NCBI GenBank assembly: GCA_006538405.1
Contig: BJKQ01000005.1
Span: 3,038,001-3,102,000, forward strand
DNA: 64,000 nt
Origin: Hansfordia pulvinata
Lineage: Eukaryota; Ascomycota; Sordariomycetes; Xylariales
Direction: 5' to 3'
A program made the position numbers and the translations under genes. The notes below the pieces were generated by a model that ran no database searches, was not told the DNA's origin, and saw only the letters and a list, made by a program, of their open reading frames with translations. Each line of letters begins with the position of its first letter. Positions within the stretch are counted from its first letter, which is position 1. This document shows positions 31,996 to 44,958 of the stretch, piece after piece.

Positions 31996-32768
31996 ACGAC
32001 ACTGGATTGTTCCTACGCAACCCCAGCCCGGGCGACTCGAACTAGATCCCAGTTGGACTATGGTGCTCGTGAATAACGAGGGCCGCTGTGACTAAGCCTA
32101 ACACCCGGAAGTCGGACTACAGGCGCGAAGACTCGCGGCATTACTTATAGCCGGAGGGTGATGATTGTGTGTCAGCAGCAAGATTGCTTGGCTACCTAGT
32201 TAGCCACAAGGCCACCACGATGTAGCTCGCTTTTCACTCACTTCTGGCAAACGCGAGCATGAACAAAAAAAAATGACTTGGAACTCCCGCCGAAATTGAT
32301 CGAGCTAGAAATTTCCAAGTTGAGTATCTGGATGCTCTTCAAGCAAGCAGCAGTTGAGCTGTTTGATATGTATGTAACCAAATAGCCGCCTTATGCCGGA
32401 AACCCTCACGATGCGCAATAGATAAGACGTGCTATCTTACCATGACTACACAGGTCTCAGCTTTATTCATTTGTCCATCCACATTGCACTCTGTTGAGCT
32501 TCCGCTAAATACGTAATATCCTCGGTCCCGCGAGACAGGCTTAGTTAGCTGGCTCCTTCCAGGCCTATTCCTTTTGCCATCGTCGGCAATACTCCGTGCA
32601 CACTCGGAGCAGACCGCGCGGTCTGTCCCGATTGGCCCACTCTTTCGTACCACGGCTAACACCGGGCGGCTGCCCTTATCATCCGCCCCCATCGCTCTGG
32701 ATCGCAACGTCGCGTCTTTCACGACCTGTTGCCACGCGCTCGCAAGAAGGCCCCCGCTGTCTGCAATC
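31996..32768. other. Intergenic region, AT-richer than surroundings
   Basis: Contains the 3' flank of the CCCH gene and the promoter of the thioesterase gene. No gene seen. Confidence 0.55.
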
Positions 32769-34383
32769 ATGGCGTGTCAGAACACGTGGACTCGGCGCTC
32801 TCTCGCCTCGGCCTTGCGCCTCAACTCCATCGGGTCGCGGTGTGGCCGTGCAACAGCAGCAGCAACGGCGCTTCGCGCGCCAGCTAGAAGCCTGCACACG
32901 ACGAGCCGGCGCCTCACGGATGGCGTTTTCCGCGGGCTGATTGACGAGCGGCTACCGACGCCCTGGATCGAGGCGTGGCGGGCACAGCAGGAGGGGCGCA
33001 GCGCCGGCCCCAGCGAGCCCGAGACGACAGAGCGCGACCTCTCGCCGAAGAAGATGAGCGACAGCTACCACCGGGTCGTCCTGCCGCTGGGGAGCGACCC
33101 GTGGCTGTCCGACACGTACATCAACTCGTCGGGACACATCAGGTGAGTGGAGCCATGAGGAATCTTGCGCGGAAGAAGCCCGGGCGCGTATATATGTTAA
33201 CATGCCTTGGGTTTTCCCCTTTCCCCTTTCTCCCAGGCTGGGCACCATCTTCATGGACCTGGACGCCCTGTCGGGCATCATCGTGTACAAGCACACGGGG
33301 CCCGGGGTGACGACGGTGACGGCGGCGCTGGACCGGATCACGATCGCGCACCCGCTGGACGAGATCTGCGACCTCGAGTACTCGGGGCGGGTGACGTACG
33401 CGTCCGGGCGGAGCAGCATGGAGATCACGTGCAAGGTGGCGCGGGCGCGGGCGGACGGGCAGCCGAGCACGCGGCCGGAGGACGAGCTGCTGACGTGCAC
33501 GTTCACGATGGTGGCGCTGGACCCGCGGACGAAGCGGCCGGCCAGCGTGCCGCGGGTGGCGTGCTCGACGGCCGAGGAGGAGGAGGCGTTCCGGCGCGGG
33601 GAGGCCAAGTCGGTGGCGAAGCGGGCGGCGGGCAAGACGTCGCTGCTGGCGACGGAGCCGGACGACGCCGAGTCGGCGCTGATCCACAAGATCTGGCTGC
33701 GGCAGGTCGCGTACCACGACCCCAACAACGCGCTGCGGCAGCCGGCCAACGTGGTCGCCATGGCGCGCACGCAGCTGTCGACGGCGGCCATCATGCAGCC
33801 GCAGTACCGCAACCGCCACCAGACCATGATCTTCGGCGGCTTCCACCTCAAGCAGACGTTCGAGCTGGCCTTCTGCTGCGCCGCCAGCTTCGCCCACGCC
33901 CGCCCGACCTTCATCAGCGCCGACCCCTGCACCTTCCGCAACCCGGTGCCCGTGGGCAGCGTCCTCTACCTCAAGGCCACCGTCGCCTACACGGACCCGC
34001 CGCTGCTGGACGTGGACGAGAACGGGGTCGAGAAGGAGGAGGTTGACAAGGGCGGCGATCCCTCGAGCAGCGGCAACAGCGGCAGCGGCGGCAGCGGCGG
34101 CAGCGGCAGCGGCGGCAAGACGCCCATGACCCGCGTCCACGTCCGCGTCGACAGCAAGGTCCGCGACGTCGAGCACGGCAACGCCCGCGCCACGGGCCAG
34201 TTCAGCTACACCTTCTCGGTGCCGCGCGACGTCCGCGTCATGCCCCACTCGTACCAGGAGTACATGATGTACGTCGACGCCCGCCGCCGCGTCCGCCTCG
34301 GCGACGCCCAGTACCGCCAGGCCCACTCCGACTCGGAGATTGAGCGCCGCGAGATCGCCGGCCAGGCCAACGTGACCGAGTGA
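32769..34383 (+). CDS. Mitochondrial acyl-CoA thioesterase, ACOT9-like (double hotdog)
   Basis: Two exons (32769-33142, 33237-34383) with donor GTGAGT and acceptor CCCAG give 506 residues. The N-terminus (MACQNTWTRRSLASALRLNS, Arg/Ser/Ala-rich) looks like a mitochondrial presequence. Hotdog domain 1 follows: SDSYHRVVLPLGSDP and YINSSGHIRLGTIFMDLDAL, where the start of the helix carries the D-L-D acid, then LDEICDLEYSGRVTYASGRS. Hotdog domain 2 begins at QTMIFGGFHLKQTFELAFCC and includes FRNPVPVGSVLYLKATVAY. This two-domain layout is that of ACOT9/ACOT10-type enzymes, which hydrolyse acyl-CoA to free acid and CoA. A low-complexity Gly/Ser insertion (about 23 residues) interrupts domain 2 and probably forms an exposed loop. 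The intron in the 5' part adds confidence. Confidence 0.87.
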
Positions 34384-34438
34384 CGCGCCCGCCGGATGGC
34401 TTGATCTTCCGGGTGTTGAGAAGAAGACGATGAAGAAG

Positions 34439-34470
34439 AGGGAGGGAGGGAGGGAGGGAGGGGGAGGGAG
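34439..34470. repeat. (GGGA)n simple repeat
   Basis: GA-rich tandem repeat about 55 nt downstream of the thioesterase stop codon. Confidence 0.85.
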
Positions 34471-36102
34471 CAAGTACTGGCACGGAAGAGTCGGCGAGGT
34501 GGCTTAAGAGGCCTTAAACGAGCAGACGAAAGTCAAAATAAGCAGTGACACGTACAATATCTAGGAATGAGGGTTCATGTGCAGGCGGCGCATCACCCCC
34601 CTCCAAAGCATCTGCCACAGAAGCGGACCAGTTGACGATATATGACCAGAGCGACCCCAGTGGGTTTGACCCAAGACTGGCTAGTACAGTGATAATTGTT
34701 CATACATAGGGTCAGTATGTGCGGCAACCACAAGCCTTAAACATTCATATGTCCAAGTGATGTCACTTTTCTGCCTTTACTCGTCCCACAGCCATATATG
34801 GATACGAGCACGAAACAGTGTTCAATTTTTCATAGATAGGTCTGTTTGCGCAATGGACACGCGTTGACTATGAGCGTACAGCTGCATATTAACCCACTTG
34901 TCAAGGTCAGTGTCCATCGGGCGAAGCCGAACTGATATGGTGATATGGACCAAGTCACAGCAGGATGATGAGCCTGGCATTCAACAAGCATTCAAGGAGC
35001 GGTCTGCTGCTGCTGGCAGGCGGGATTTGGCAGAGACCCGATCTCTTGAATTTCGACTTGAGCAAAAAGGGAAAGAAGTGAAGCAACCCGTCATGTGATC
35101 GGTAATGAACCCCGTAGCCCCGGAAGATCAATGTGTGCACGAGTACAGGAATGACCAGGCATCGCTGGCCAGCAGGACGGCATTGCACGACACTGAACCC
35201 GTCGGCCGGCTTCTTGGCTGCGTTGCCGGCCGTGCGTGCCCCTCATTTTCCCAAGCGACGACCCCACCACGTCCGGCTACGACAGCGGGGCATGCTGGTT
35301 CAGCTTCGAGCAGTGCAGAACATTCGTGCGTCGCGGTGCCCGGGCTGTCAATTCTCCCTCGACGGGCCAATGACATGGACTGTAATCGGCATGCCTCGCC
35401 AACCCGTCTCCATTGACCCCTTCCATAGGTATTGGGTACCTGACCTAGTACCTAAGGTAAGGCAAGTGAGGTTCACTGTCCTACGTTCCCTCCCACCTCC
35501 CGGTACCTGACCGCCGACAAACGATGCACGAGTAACCCAACCTGACTCTTCGTAGGTCGAGCTGTTGGTGTCACTGGCAACACCGACCTGGAGAAGCGGT
35601 TGACTTGCCCGTATTCAATGGCAGTCCTGAAAGAAACTAGGCAATAATAACCGCTCTTTAAAGGATAAGCATTGAATGCAACCCCATGCCGATGCCGCCT
35701 TGGAGAAACACACAGGACCATCATCTCAAGAGTAAACCGTCGTCACCGCACGCATTCAAGAAACCCTCGAGTAGCAAAGCAGTGACCACCGACCGCGAAG
35801 CGTCGATCGGTCCGAAGAGGGAGGAGGTTCACCTGCGAGTGGAATCAAGGCTCTGCCGACACTCCCAGCCCCGCGGCATTGCCCGGGCATGGATGGGTCC
35901 AGGGCGCCACCAGGTCGGGCCTTTCAGACGGTAGTGGGCAGCAAGCAGTACTCGTGAGTACAGGGATGATGGAGTCTGGACTCGTACGAGTACTCCGTAC
36001 GCAGGACTGAGACTGATTCCACATGAATGCGATCCCGGCACGCCAGAGTCATCGATCGGTACCTGGGCGGCCGCTGCGCCCTCGTCCTGTTGCGGAGTAG
36101 TC

Positions 36103-36109
36103 TGACTCA
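36103..36109 (+). promoter_or_regulatory. Candidate Gcn4/CPC1 (CpcA) binding site upstream of DAHP synthase
   Basis: TGACTCA is the consensus of the cross-pathway-control bZIP activator (Gcn4 in yeast, CPC1/CpcA in filamentous fungi) and is palindromic. It lies 374 nt upstream of the DAHP synthase ATG, where amino-acid biosynthesis genes of fungi commonly have it. A 7-mer can occur by chance, so this is only supported by context. Confidence 0.5.
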
Positions 36110-36482
36110 CAGTCAGGCAGGGTCGCTGTCACAGCAGCACTCGTGCGTGCTGGGCTCGGTCAGGTCCGCTCTAGCACACTATGATACCTCCAGGGCTGTG
36201 TTAGACGCGCCCATCCACGCTTTCTCATTAGTGGGCTGTCAGGATCCAGGTCCTCCCTCACTGGCGGGGGGGGGGGGGGGCAAATCTTGTCCGTTGGAAA
36301 AAATTCCAGAGGGGTCCCCCCATCGGCCTCTGTAAAGCAGGCCATTTCATCATCACACCACGCTGCAAAACCCACTCCCTGTTCGTCGTCGCTTTCTCTT
36401 CACCTGCAACATAACCAGTCTTTGTCTCAACTCAGGCTTCCATTTCACCCCTTTGCCATTTCTCATAACTGCCACTGCCACC

Positions 36483-37956
<1,474 letters not shown>

Positions 37957-38431
37957 AGGTCGTCGCCACGGTGGTAAGGTGCCAATGGCATGGCGGAGCG
38001 AAGGGGGTAAAGCACCACAGGACTCAGTGCGTGTCCTGCGACCGGCAAGCCGTGACCAGAGGGGATGACTGCCGGGGCCAGCCACCGAGAAGACCCATCA
38101 GTCTTCCAAGACCCGCAGGCAAGTAAGTCGGGACCCCAATAATCAGGATAATTCAAGTCCGGAGGCGTAGGAAAAGGTGCACTGTTAGGGCGTTCCGGTT
38201 GGCGGCGAGTTGCCCAAATACACAAAAAGCGAGATAGCGTCTTCAGGTACTGCAAAATTGTTCTGGGCGGAACACTGATAAAACACTTGCTGCTTCCTCT
38301 TGTGGCCGTGGGTGAATTGTGCAAATGGAATTGTGAGGTGTGCGATACGGGACGATATCAGACGACCAACCCAAAGCAATAGCTGTAGCCAGCGAGAAGC
38401 AGACCAAGGTGCCTGGCTCTGCATGGGACCA

Positions 38432-39179
38432 TCAGCGAGCCGCGGTGTCGCCCCCGACTTGATGGTAGGCCCCACGGCCGGAGCTGGACCCAGACGGTAG
38501 ACCAGAGCCATGACCATGGAGCGAAGACTTGGAGTTGCGGAATTCTTGAAGGCGTTTGGCAGCAGCCCAGCCGAGCAGGCCGGTGGTGCCGAGAATGAAG
38601 CCCCAGACTATGAACTGGTCCTTGCGACTGTCGCGTTGAAAACAAGTGGCCACCACGTCGGTGTCTGAATCGGCGTCCTTGCAGATGGGCAGGTTGTGGG
38701 AGAGACAGAAGGCACGGGTGCATTGGGTGCAGGAGGATGAGGCGGCGCGAGCTTCGTGCCGAAGATTCTGCTGGTGAATGCCCCGGTCGAAGGCATTGGT
38801 GGCTGAGGAAGTGGATGTGGCCGAATCGGAGGAGGAGGAAGTGATTGACGAGGTCTCTGTCCCACTCTCAGTGGTGGAGGACTCGGAAGTCGAAGATGCG
38901 CTCTCAGGGTCTGTCGTGGGGAATGGGATCTCTGACTGTTGAGGCCCCAGCTGGATCAGGGTACTGTTCTTGAAGCAGGTGCATTTGCAAAAGGTCGGAG
39001 GCGCTGAGAATAGCGAATGTAAGTGTCAAGACTTTCAGAAGTTGAATTATGTACCAGAAGCCACGTTCAGACCGATGCAACTCGACCGCGAATAACTTAC
39101 ATGCAGCAGCAACGAAGCTGAGATGGAGGCTGATCAACACCAGCAGCCCCAGGAGGAGCTTGAGCGAAAAGCTGGCCAT
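38432..39179 (-). CDS. Single-pass membrane protein with two cysteine clusters (fungal, unknown)
   Basis: Two minus-strand exons (39179-39101 and 39003-38432), donor GTAAGT and acceptor CTCAG, give 216 residues. MASFSLKLLLGLLVLISLHL is a signal peptide; the mature chain starts near SPPTFCKCTCFKNSTLIQLG, with Cys-x-Cys-x-x-x-Cys spacing. A Ser/Thr-rich, probably O-glycosylated linker follows. A second cluster reads CTQCTRAFCLSHNLPICK, then VVATCFQRDSRKDQF, then a transmembrane segment IVWGFILGTTGLLGWAA, and a short Ser/Gly cytosolic tail. The layout is a type I membrane protein with a luminal cysteine domain, as in conserved fungal secretory-pathway proteins. I do not assign a name. It is convergent with DAHP synthase and divergent from mL50. 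Confidence 0.75.
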
Positions 39180-39773
39180 CTTGGAGCGGATGTCCTGAAA
39201 GCCTCGCTCTTAGTGACTGCGACTGTATTGCAATGAATGGTCTTTCATCAGGGGAGGTCGAAGACGTTTCCGAGGGCTTGTTTGGTGGCGGTATAAGATG
39301 CTCGTGTGTTCGTGGGTGGTGGTGATGGCGGCACTGGTCCCTCCGAATCAGAGGGAGTTGCAACTGTTCGGCATTGTACTGACCCAAGGTACCTAATAAG
39401 CCAGCCTGTTCAGCCTCCGACGACCTGGAAACGGGGGGTACTCTGAGGTGCGACGCCGTGCGTCTTGTGTACGAACAGCCGTACGCACCCCCTGGCACGC
39501 CTTGGACGCCTGGTACTCGTACTCCTCGCGCCTGCGCGTTGACGGTAGCTTCCGCGCCTTGCTATTTCAAGTTAGACCATAAGCTGTCGCGACTCCTTAC
39601 CTGCCTTGCGCTGTTGCAGTGCAAGTACCTGACCGGGCGCCAGAAAAAAACCACCATACTGAAGTTAAATCTTGTCTTCTCGTCGACTTTCGAAGACCCG
39701 CGTCCTCTCGCAACAGTACCATCATCGCTGGATTTCCTGCCACCACACCGCGTCGCTTATCCAGCCCGTCACA

Positions 39774-41043
39774 ATGCGTCGCATGTCGAGGCTTCGCCAG
39801 CCTCTGGCTGCATCTGCTTCGCCTTCGCCTTCTGCCACACACGGCCTGGCCTCGACCTGCTCTCCGACAGCGTCCTTCCGCGCCCCTTCCACGACACGCA
39901 CATATCATTCTCGTCCTCAACCGCCTGCGCTCTGCCCTTGTCCGCCCTCTTCGACTCGTCTCGGCCGCTTCTACGCCACCAAGGCTGAGACTGCGCAGGC
40001 GGATGCCGTGGAGACGGACGCTGCCGTCTCCGAAAGCCCTGTATCTCTTCAAGGTGGCCTCGAAGCGATTCCGGACCCCCGACAGCAGCTGGGTGGCGGC
40101 TTGTTCGTGACACCTCCGCCAAGAACCCGCGCCGAGCATCAGGATGAGGTAGCCGACCCGTCATATGTCCCTGCCACTCAAGACACCGGGCTCAAGGCGG
40201 TCGGAGGACTAAAGCGCTGGTGGGAAGACCCAAAGCATTGGAAGGTGGATTTCGTGGGGTTCAAGCCCAAGTCAAAGATGGCCGACCCCGAAAAACTTGA
40301 GGCTGCTGTTCGGCGCGCTGTTGTCGAGGCACTCGCACTACAAAACGCCGGCCGTCATGAAGATCTTGTGAACTACTGGCCTCTTGGTCGCGCTGACGAA
40401 GCCCGCGCTTCCATGACCGTTACCCTCTCTGCCAATCCCGACGGGACCGCAATTCTCGGCCAGGACGCTGCCAATGTCATCAGCGCCCTCGACTCTGCTG
40501 CAGATGTTGCATCCGAAGGCGCTGACGCATCAGCTGCGTACCCTCTCCGCGCTGCCGAATATCGCGACAGCTGGGATAAATCATGGAAGAACATTTCGCT
40601 GGCTGATCCGAGACTCAAGTTTGCTGTAAGTCGCTGTCTTATCTCACCTCCGCATCCGATTTTATCGCATCACACTGTTATTGGTCAATGGCTAATTTGC
40701 ATTTCCATCGTCATAGGTCACGAAGCGAGTCTTCCAGCTCACTGGTCACCGTATCTCTGACGCCAAACTGCCCGGGATCCACTCTGTCGCCTCGTTGCTG
40801 GGCGCCGTGCTGACACCTCCGAAGCCCAAGACCCTAACATCAGAGGTCCAGACGCGCCAGGAAGATCTTGTTGAGCTGCCCAATATGAAGGTAGCAGCCA
40901 AGCGCGTCACTCGAGGTGACAAGGAGAAGGCCCTCGGCAGATACAAGCTGATTGAGGCGGAGTTGAAGAAGAGAGACCTTCCTCTCGATGGCCACGGCGG
41001 CGCCGAAAAGAGCAAAGAATTGGACTGGCTCCGCGGCAGGTGA
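39774..41043 (+). CDS. Mitochondrial large ribosomal subunit protein mL50 (L50 family)
   Basis: Two exons (39774-40625, 40717-41043; donor GTAAGT, acceptor TAG) give 392 residues. The N-terminus MRRMSRLRQPLAASASPSPS is an Arg/Ser presequence for mitochondrial import. The conserved core begins at DTGLKAVGGLKRWWEDPKHW and VDFVGFKPKS. Near the splice it reads AAEYRDSWDKSWKNISL and LKFAVTKRVFQLTGHRISD, then LPGIHSVASLLGAVLTPPKP and ELPNMKVAAKRVT. This matches fungal L50-type mitochondrial ribosomal proteins. The C-terminus is Lys/Glu-rich and helical. The start at 39774 was chosen because it directly gives the presequence. An in-frame ATG 102 nt upstream is in leader-like sequence. Confidence 0.8.
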
Positions 41044-41817
41044 GCAGTCTGCTGTTCCAGTGTACGTTTTGTTGTAAGACTCCGCTGGGGACCATTTCGT
41101 TCTGTGCCCAAGGATGGGAAACTCCCGAAGGCCTCTGTGCCTCTGTATAGAGACTAGAGTCGACACTGTACAATACTACCTACCCATACAAAAGAAACAG
41201 GCTTCCGCATCCTGGCGCTGTGTGATAGTCACACCCGGCTCGCGGTGAGCGGAACTGTCCCTTTTGTGGCAAATCATGCCAAGCATTTCTTATGTTGTGT
41301 CTGAATTCCCAAATCATCCGTGACGAGCCCTCGAACCCAACGAAAGTGGGGGTCGGTGGTGCCTAATTAGGTCTCCATGAGCAGTTGATCGTGGGCGAGA
41401 TCATCGTGATCACTTTCAAGAGATGCCGAGACTAATGCTTGAGGCAATGATTTTCAGATTTGGATACAGTTGCTGCTCTACAAGCTCTGCGCGAACCCAA
41501 GAAGAAACGACCATGGTTAGTTGGTAGGAGGCCTGCTTGTCTTTACCTCGACACATATGGACTTTGCGCAGTATTGCGGCGAGACTTTGAAGTAGCAGTG
41601 ACTGCTGATGTTACAACGAAGCTCATTTGCGACTGGCAGTATCGGAGTTGTGGTGATGGCTTTCTCTGGCGAACCGACGAGTCTGGACGTTGCGCTCGAG
41701 TTAGCCCACGCAGAACATTGAAGGATCCTCCAAAGCCATGTCTCGGGCGCTTTGTTTTATGCGATAAGGATAGTATTAGACTCGTCTGTTCCCATCAAAT
41801 ATCTGATCAACCAATAA
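41044..41817. other. Intergenic region before tRNA-Lys
   Basis: No supported gene; a 131-codon open frame at 41460-41855 runs into the tRNA and has no motif. Confidence 0.55.
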
Positions 41818-41889
41818 GCCCCGTTAGCTTAGTCGGAAGAGCGTGGGACTTTTAATCCCAAGGTCGTGGGTTCGAACCCCACACGGGGC
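41818..41889 (+). tRNA. tRNA-Lys (anticodon UUU)
   Basis: A 72-nt intronless tRNA. The acceptor stem pairs GCCCCGT with ACGGGGC, and the D-arm is GCTTAGTCGGAAGAGC. The anticodon stem-loop TGGGA-CTTTTAA-TCCCA has anticodon TTT. The T-arm is GTGGG-TTCGAAC-CCCAC. A T-run ends the likely RNA polymerase III unit within about 10 nt downstream. All arms pair well. Confidence 0.96.
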
Positions 41890-42442
41890 GCTTTCCTTTT
41901 GCCGTTGCCTTCAGATCACTGCGTCATGATTCAGGTTCCTCTTTTTTTGCCACTCTGCGCCGTCCAGGCGATTGAGGCTGCACGTTGTGTGGTGCTGAGT
42001 GTGGTGGGTTGCAGCATACAGCAACGGTGCGATAGCAACGTCAGCGACGGGTATTGACGTCAATAGAACGATACCTCCTCCGGCAGCTACATGGAAGGCC
42101 TGCTGCTTGTACTTCCCAGACGTGCTTTGTACCCGACGAAATCTAACTTGAATAGGCCTCGCCGCACGAGCTGGCGCAGCTTTTCTATACATCTAAAAGG
42201 CATTGCGCTTGTAAGCAGCTTAGTGCATTTAAGCGAACGTCTCAAAATTTCCGGCGAGCGACCCTGACACGGGCAAATCGCACTGCTGCATCGCATCGTA
42301 CGGACCTCAATCGTGCCATTCCATATCGCCGTGAAGCGCGTCGTCGCTCCTTGTCCAACACATCCAGCTTACGGCCCCGTTACGCCACCCAATCAAAAAC
42401 CCCAAATCACGACTCAATAACGAACTGCTCGCACCCAACACC

Positions 42443-43526
42443 ATGGCGAAGGACGGCAGCAGCGGCAGCCGAGGGCCGCGCACCGTCGCCGACGCCACAC
42501 GCTTCACCCCTAACACGCCTCACGCAAAGTCCAAGGCCACCCCAGCTGCCTCTGCCCCATCGCCATCCTCCAGCTCTCCTGCGGCCTCCAGATCATCTGC
42601 CGCCAAGTCGCAACAACCTAAAGTCCCGCCCCAGACCCCGTCTGCCTCTAGGCCGTCGCCTTTACCCAATGCCCCTCGAATGCCCGGCCAGGCGCAGCCC
42701 GAATCCGTTGAGGACAGAGTCAGGAGGCTGCGCGCGGCCCATCTTGCTGCCCGTCAGCACAAAGTCTCTCGCTTCGATCAGGTTGTTGGCACCTCTCGCA
42801 GATTCTTCGACGCCGCCCACAAGTTCACCGTTATGGGCCTGATCGGTTTCAGCGGTACGTGCAGCCCCCCCCCCCCCCCCCCCACCCCCAAACAAGTTCC
42901 AATCCCTCATTAATTCGTCTCGCTGTGACCAACTAACTCCCTTTTCAGGTCTGGCGTTGCTCGTCACCGTCTACGCCACCGGCGACATGATTCTTTACAA
43001 CCGCAAGCGCCGCAGCGAGTTCTTCGCGCTCCAGCAACATATAAAGGAGGGCAGCTTTGAGGAGGCCCGCCTCGCCTACATTGGAGGCACCGCGACCGAG
43101 GAACAAATTGCGATAGTTGACGAGGCGACGGAGAAGGCCCAGCAAGCCGGCATGACCCTCCCTGCCCTTTTGTCCAGCATCAACGCCGCTGAGTCCCAGT
43201 CCGACGCTGCCGCCCCGGCCCTGGCCCCGGCGCCCACTCCGGCCACTCAACCAGAGCAGCCCGCTGACGAGCCCGACAAGAAGTCAGGTGGCATCATGTC
43301 GTGGCTGTTCCGCGACCTCCAGAAGGAGGAGACTCGCGACGACAGCGTCAATGCTGCCGCGCCCGCTGCACAGCGTGCCCCGGGCGTCGCGCAGGCCGTC
43401 GAGAACAAGGCCAAGGCTGCTTTTGAGCAGGAGAAAGAGAACCAGAGAACGGGAGGGCCGCTTGATCAGCTTGGTCTGGACTCTCAGGCCAAGACCCAGC
43501 CCAAAAAGACTGGATGGTTCTGGTAA
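42443..43526 (+). CDS. COX14-domain mitochondrial protein (cytochrome oxidase assembly family)
   Basis: Two exons (42443-42854, 42949-43526; phase 1) give 329 residues. The N-terminal 85 residues are Ser/Pro-rich. The conserved block is EDRVRRLRAAHLAARQHKVS, FDQVVGTSRRFFDAAHKFTV, a transmembrane segment across the splice (MGLIGFSG then LALLVTVYATGDMILY) and NRKRRSEFFALQQHIK. This is the pattern of fungal proteins annotated with a COX14 (cytochrome oxidase assembly) domain. They are inner mitochondrial membrane proteins with a single helix. After it comes a helical EEARLAYIGGTATEEQIAI part and an Ala/Pro-rich tail ending KTGWFW. The intron contains a 19-base C-run. Exact function (assembly factor or not) is not shown by sequence. 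Confidence 0.75.
42865..42883. repeat. Poly-C run inside an intron (19 nt)
   Basis: Nineteen C directly after the 5' splice site of the COX14-domain gene. The length is prone to sequencing error, with no coding effect. Confidence 0.95.
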
Positions 43527-44958
43527 GCGTGTACAATCTGGAAATTGACAGGTATGATCTGCCGGCCGGGGACGATGCCCTTTTGGCCGGCATGTCGAGG
43601 ACCGGGGTTGGGTCAGATGGGTAGAGAGTGAGTCGGAGAAGGGGAACAAACCTACACGAGTAGAATGTCCCAGCAAAGATCTGTAACATAAGTTGTAGTT
43701 ATTGGACGATGCATAGAAACAGGCGTACATGATCATCAGCCAGCAGCTATATGCGTGACGGCTTTCATTCTCTCCAACCTAAGTAGCTCAATCTGTGCAC
43801 GACGTGCCTGGACGCTGTCCATGTTCCTCTCCTGCCTCCCGAGTCGGTTCCCAAGTTGCATGCAAGGGCGGACGTGGGTCATATGGGTTCACGATCCGGT
43901 CGATGGTTTATGGTACCGCAATGAGACAGTCCAGCGACGGCACAGCTGCTTTAGCTCGCTCGGACTTCTAGGAGCATAATCAATTACTCGCTCCTACCTC
44001 CCATCCCACAGCTGTCTGCGTTTCGAGTGCCTATAGAGCCACCACACGGCTTGAGAAGATACTGGAAGCCTCCCAAGGCCAGCGCTTGTATCCGGGGGGG
44101 GTGACGTGTTCATGCACCCAATGGCCACACGCCCACCCTGCCTTGTGCAGGGGCGCCGGTTACAACGTTCACGAGTCGAGGTACAGCCTCAAGCCACTCA
44201 ATAAAGCAAGAAGAATTCTCATTCTGATTAAGTCGCACTGACGCTGCCGGCGGCGTGTCTGTCTAGTTGATGAATATCATATGCGCTGAACGCCCGTGTA
44301 CTCCGCGACCTGGCGATACGTTCAAGCCGGGTGAATCTTCTCTCCATCCCGCACCCGCGTCCAACGGGCATGTCGTAATCGCACTTGATCTCATCGGCCA
44401 GACTCTCTGCCCATCGGTCCCCAATGTATGCCAACTGATACCACAAACCTGCCCAAAATGTGTATGAAAAAACCCAATGGAGAAGAGGAAGGAATGAAAA
44501 TGCATCAGTGAGCGTCTCGAGGGTATATAATGTAAAGAGCGAGTAGTGTATGAGGAAAAACGCTGAAAGACGAAATATGAGAGTTGTGATCCCGTGGCGA
44601 GTGGGACAGCTGACGCCATGCACCACGTGCATGAGAAGGAATGATAAAACGGTGAAAAGATAATGCGGTCAAAACGCTGGATATGCTTGGATGTTTTTCA
44701 TGCCCGGTTTCGGCGTGTCTGTTTTTTTTTTTTTTTTTGGCGTGAATGGCGCTGGGCCAATGTCGAAGATGTCCAAGTTGGTCGAAGTGATGTGCCTCAA
44801 CCACGGACCAGGGTAGAAACGAATGACATCGGGCCCAAAGCTGAGGCCGTAGTATACAGTTTGCAAATGACGAGTAGGCCGCAGGCGTTTCTCGTCGAGG
44901 TGCAGCAAGGAGCGCCAAGCTGTTATGAGACTGGAAAGATGCATCGAGAGCCACCGCT
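43527..44958. other. Intergenic region
   Basis: No gene is supported. This holds the 3' flanks of the plus-strand COX14-domain gene and the minus-strand gene at 44959. A T-run lies at 44722-44738. Minus-strand frames at 44228-45023 lack motifs and are partly 3' untranslated sequence. Confidence 0.5.

Larger units (their letters stand above)
34384..36482. other. 2.1-kb intergenic region with DAHP synthase promoter
   Basis: No gene supported. A (GGGA)n tract lies at 34439-34470, AT-richer sequence at 34500-35050, several TACTCGTA/TACCTA motifs at 35430-35510 and 35945-36000, a TGACTCA site at 36103-36109 and a 15-base G-run at 36266-36280. Confidence 0.5.

Noticed and set aside
33139..34473. 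Long minus-strand open frame (444 codons) opposite the thioesterase
   Set aside because: It is a mirror of GC-rich codons of the thioesterase; no start context, no motif, and the plus-strand product has clear hotdog domains.
41460..41855. 131-codon plus-strand frame ending in tRNA-Lys
   Set aside because: Runs into the tRNA, has no motif and no leader signals.
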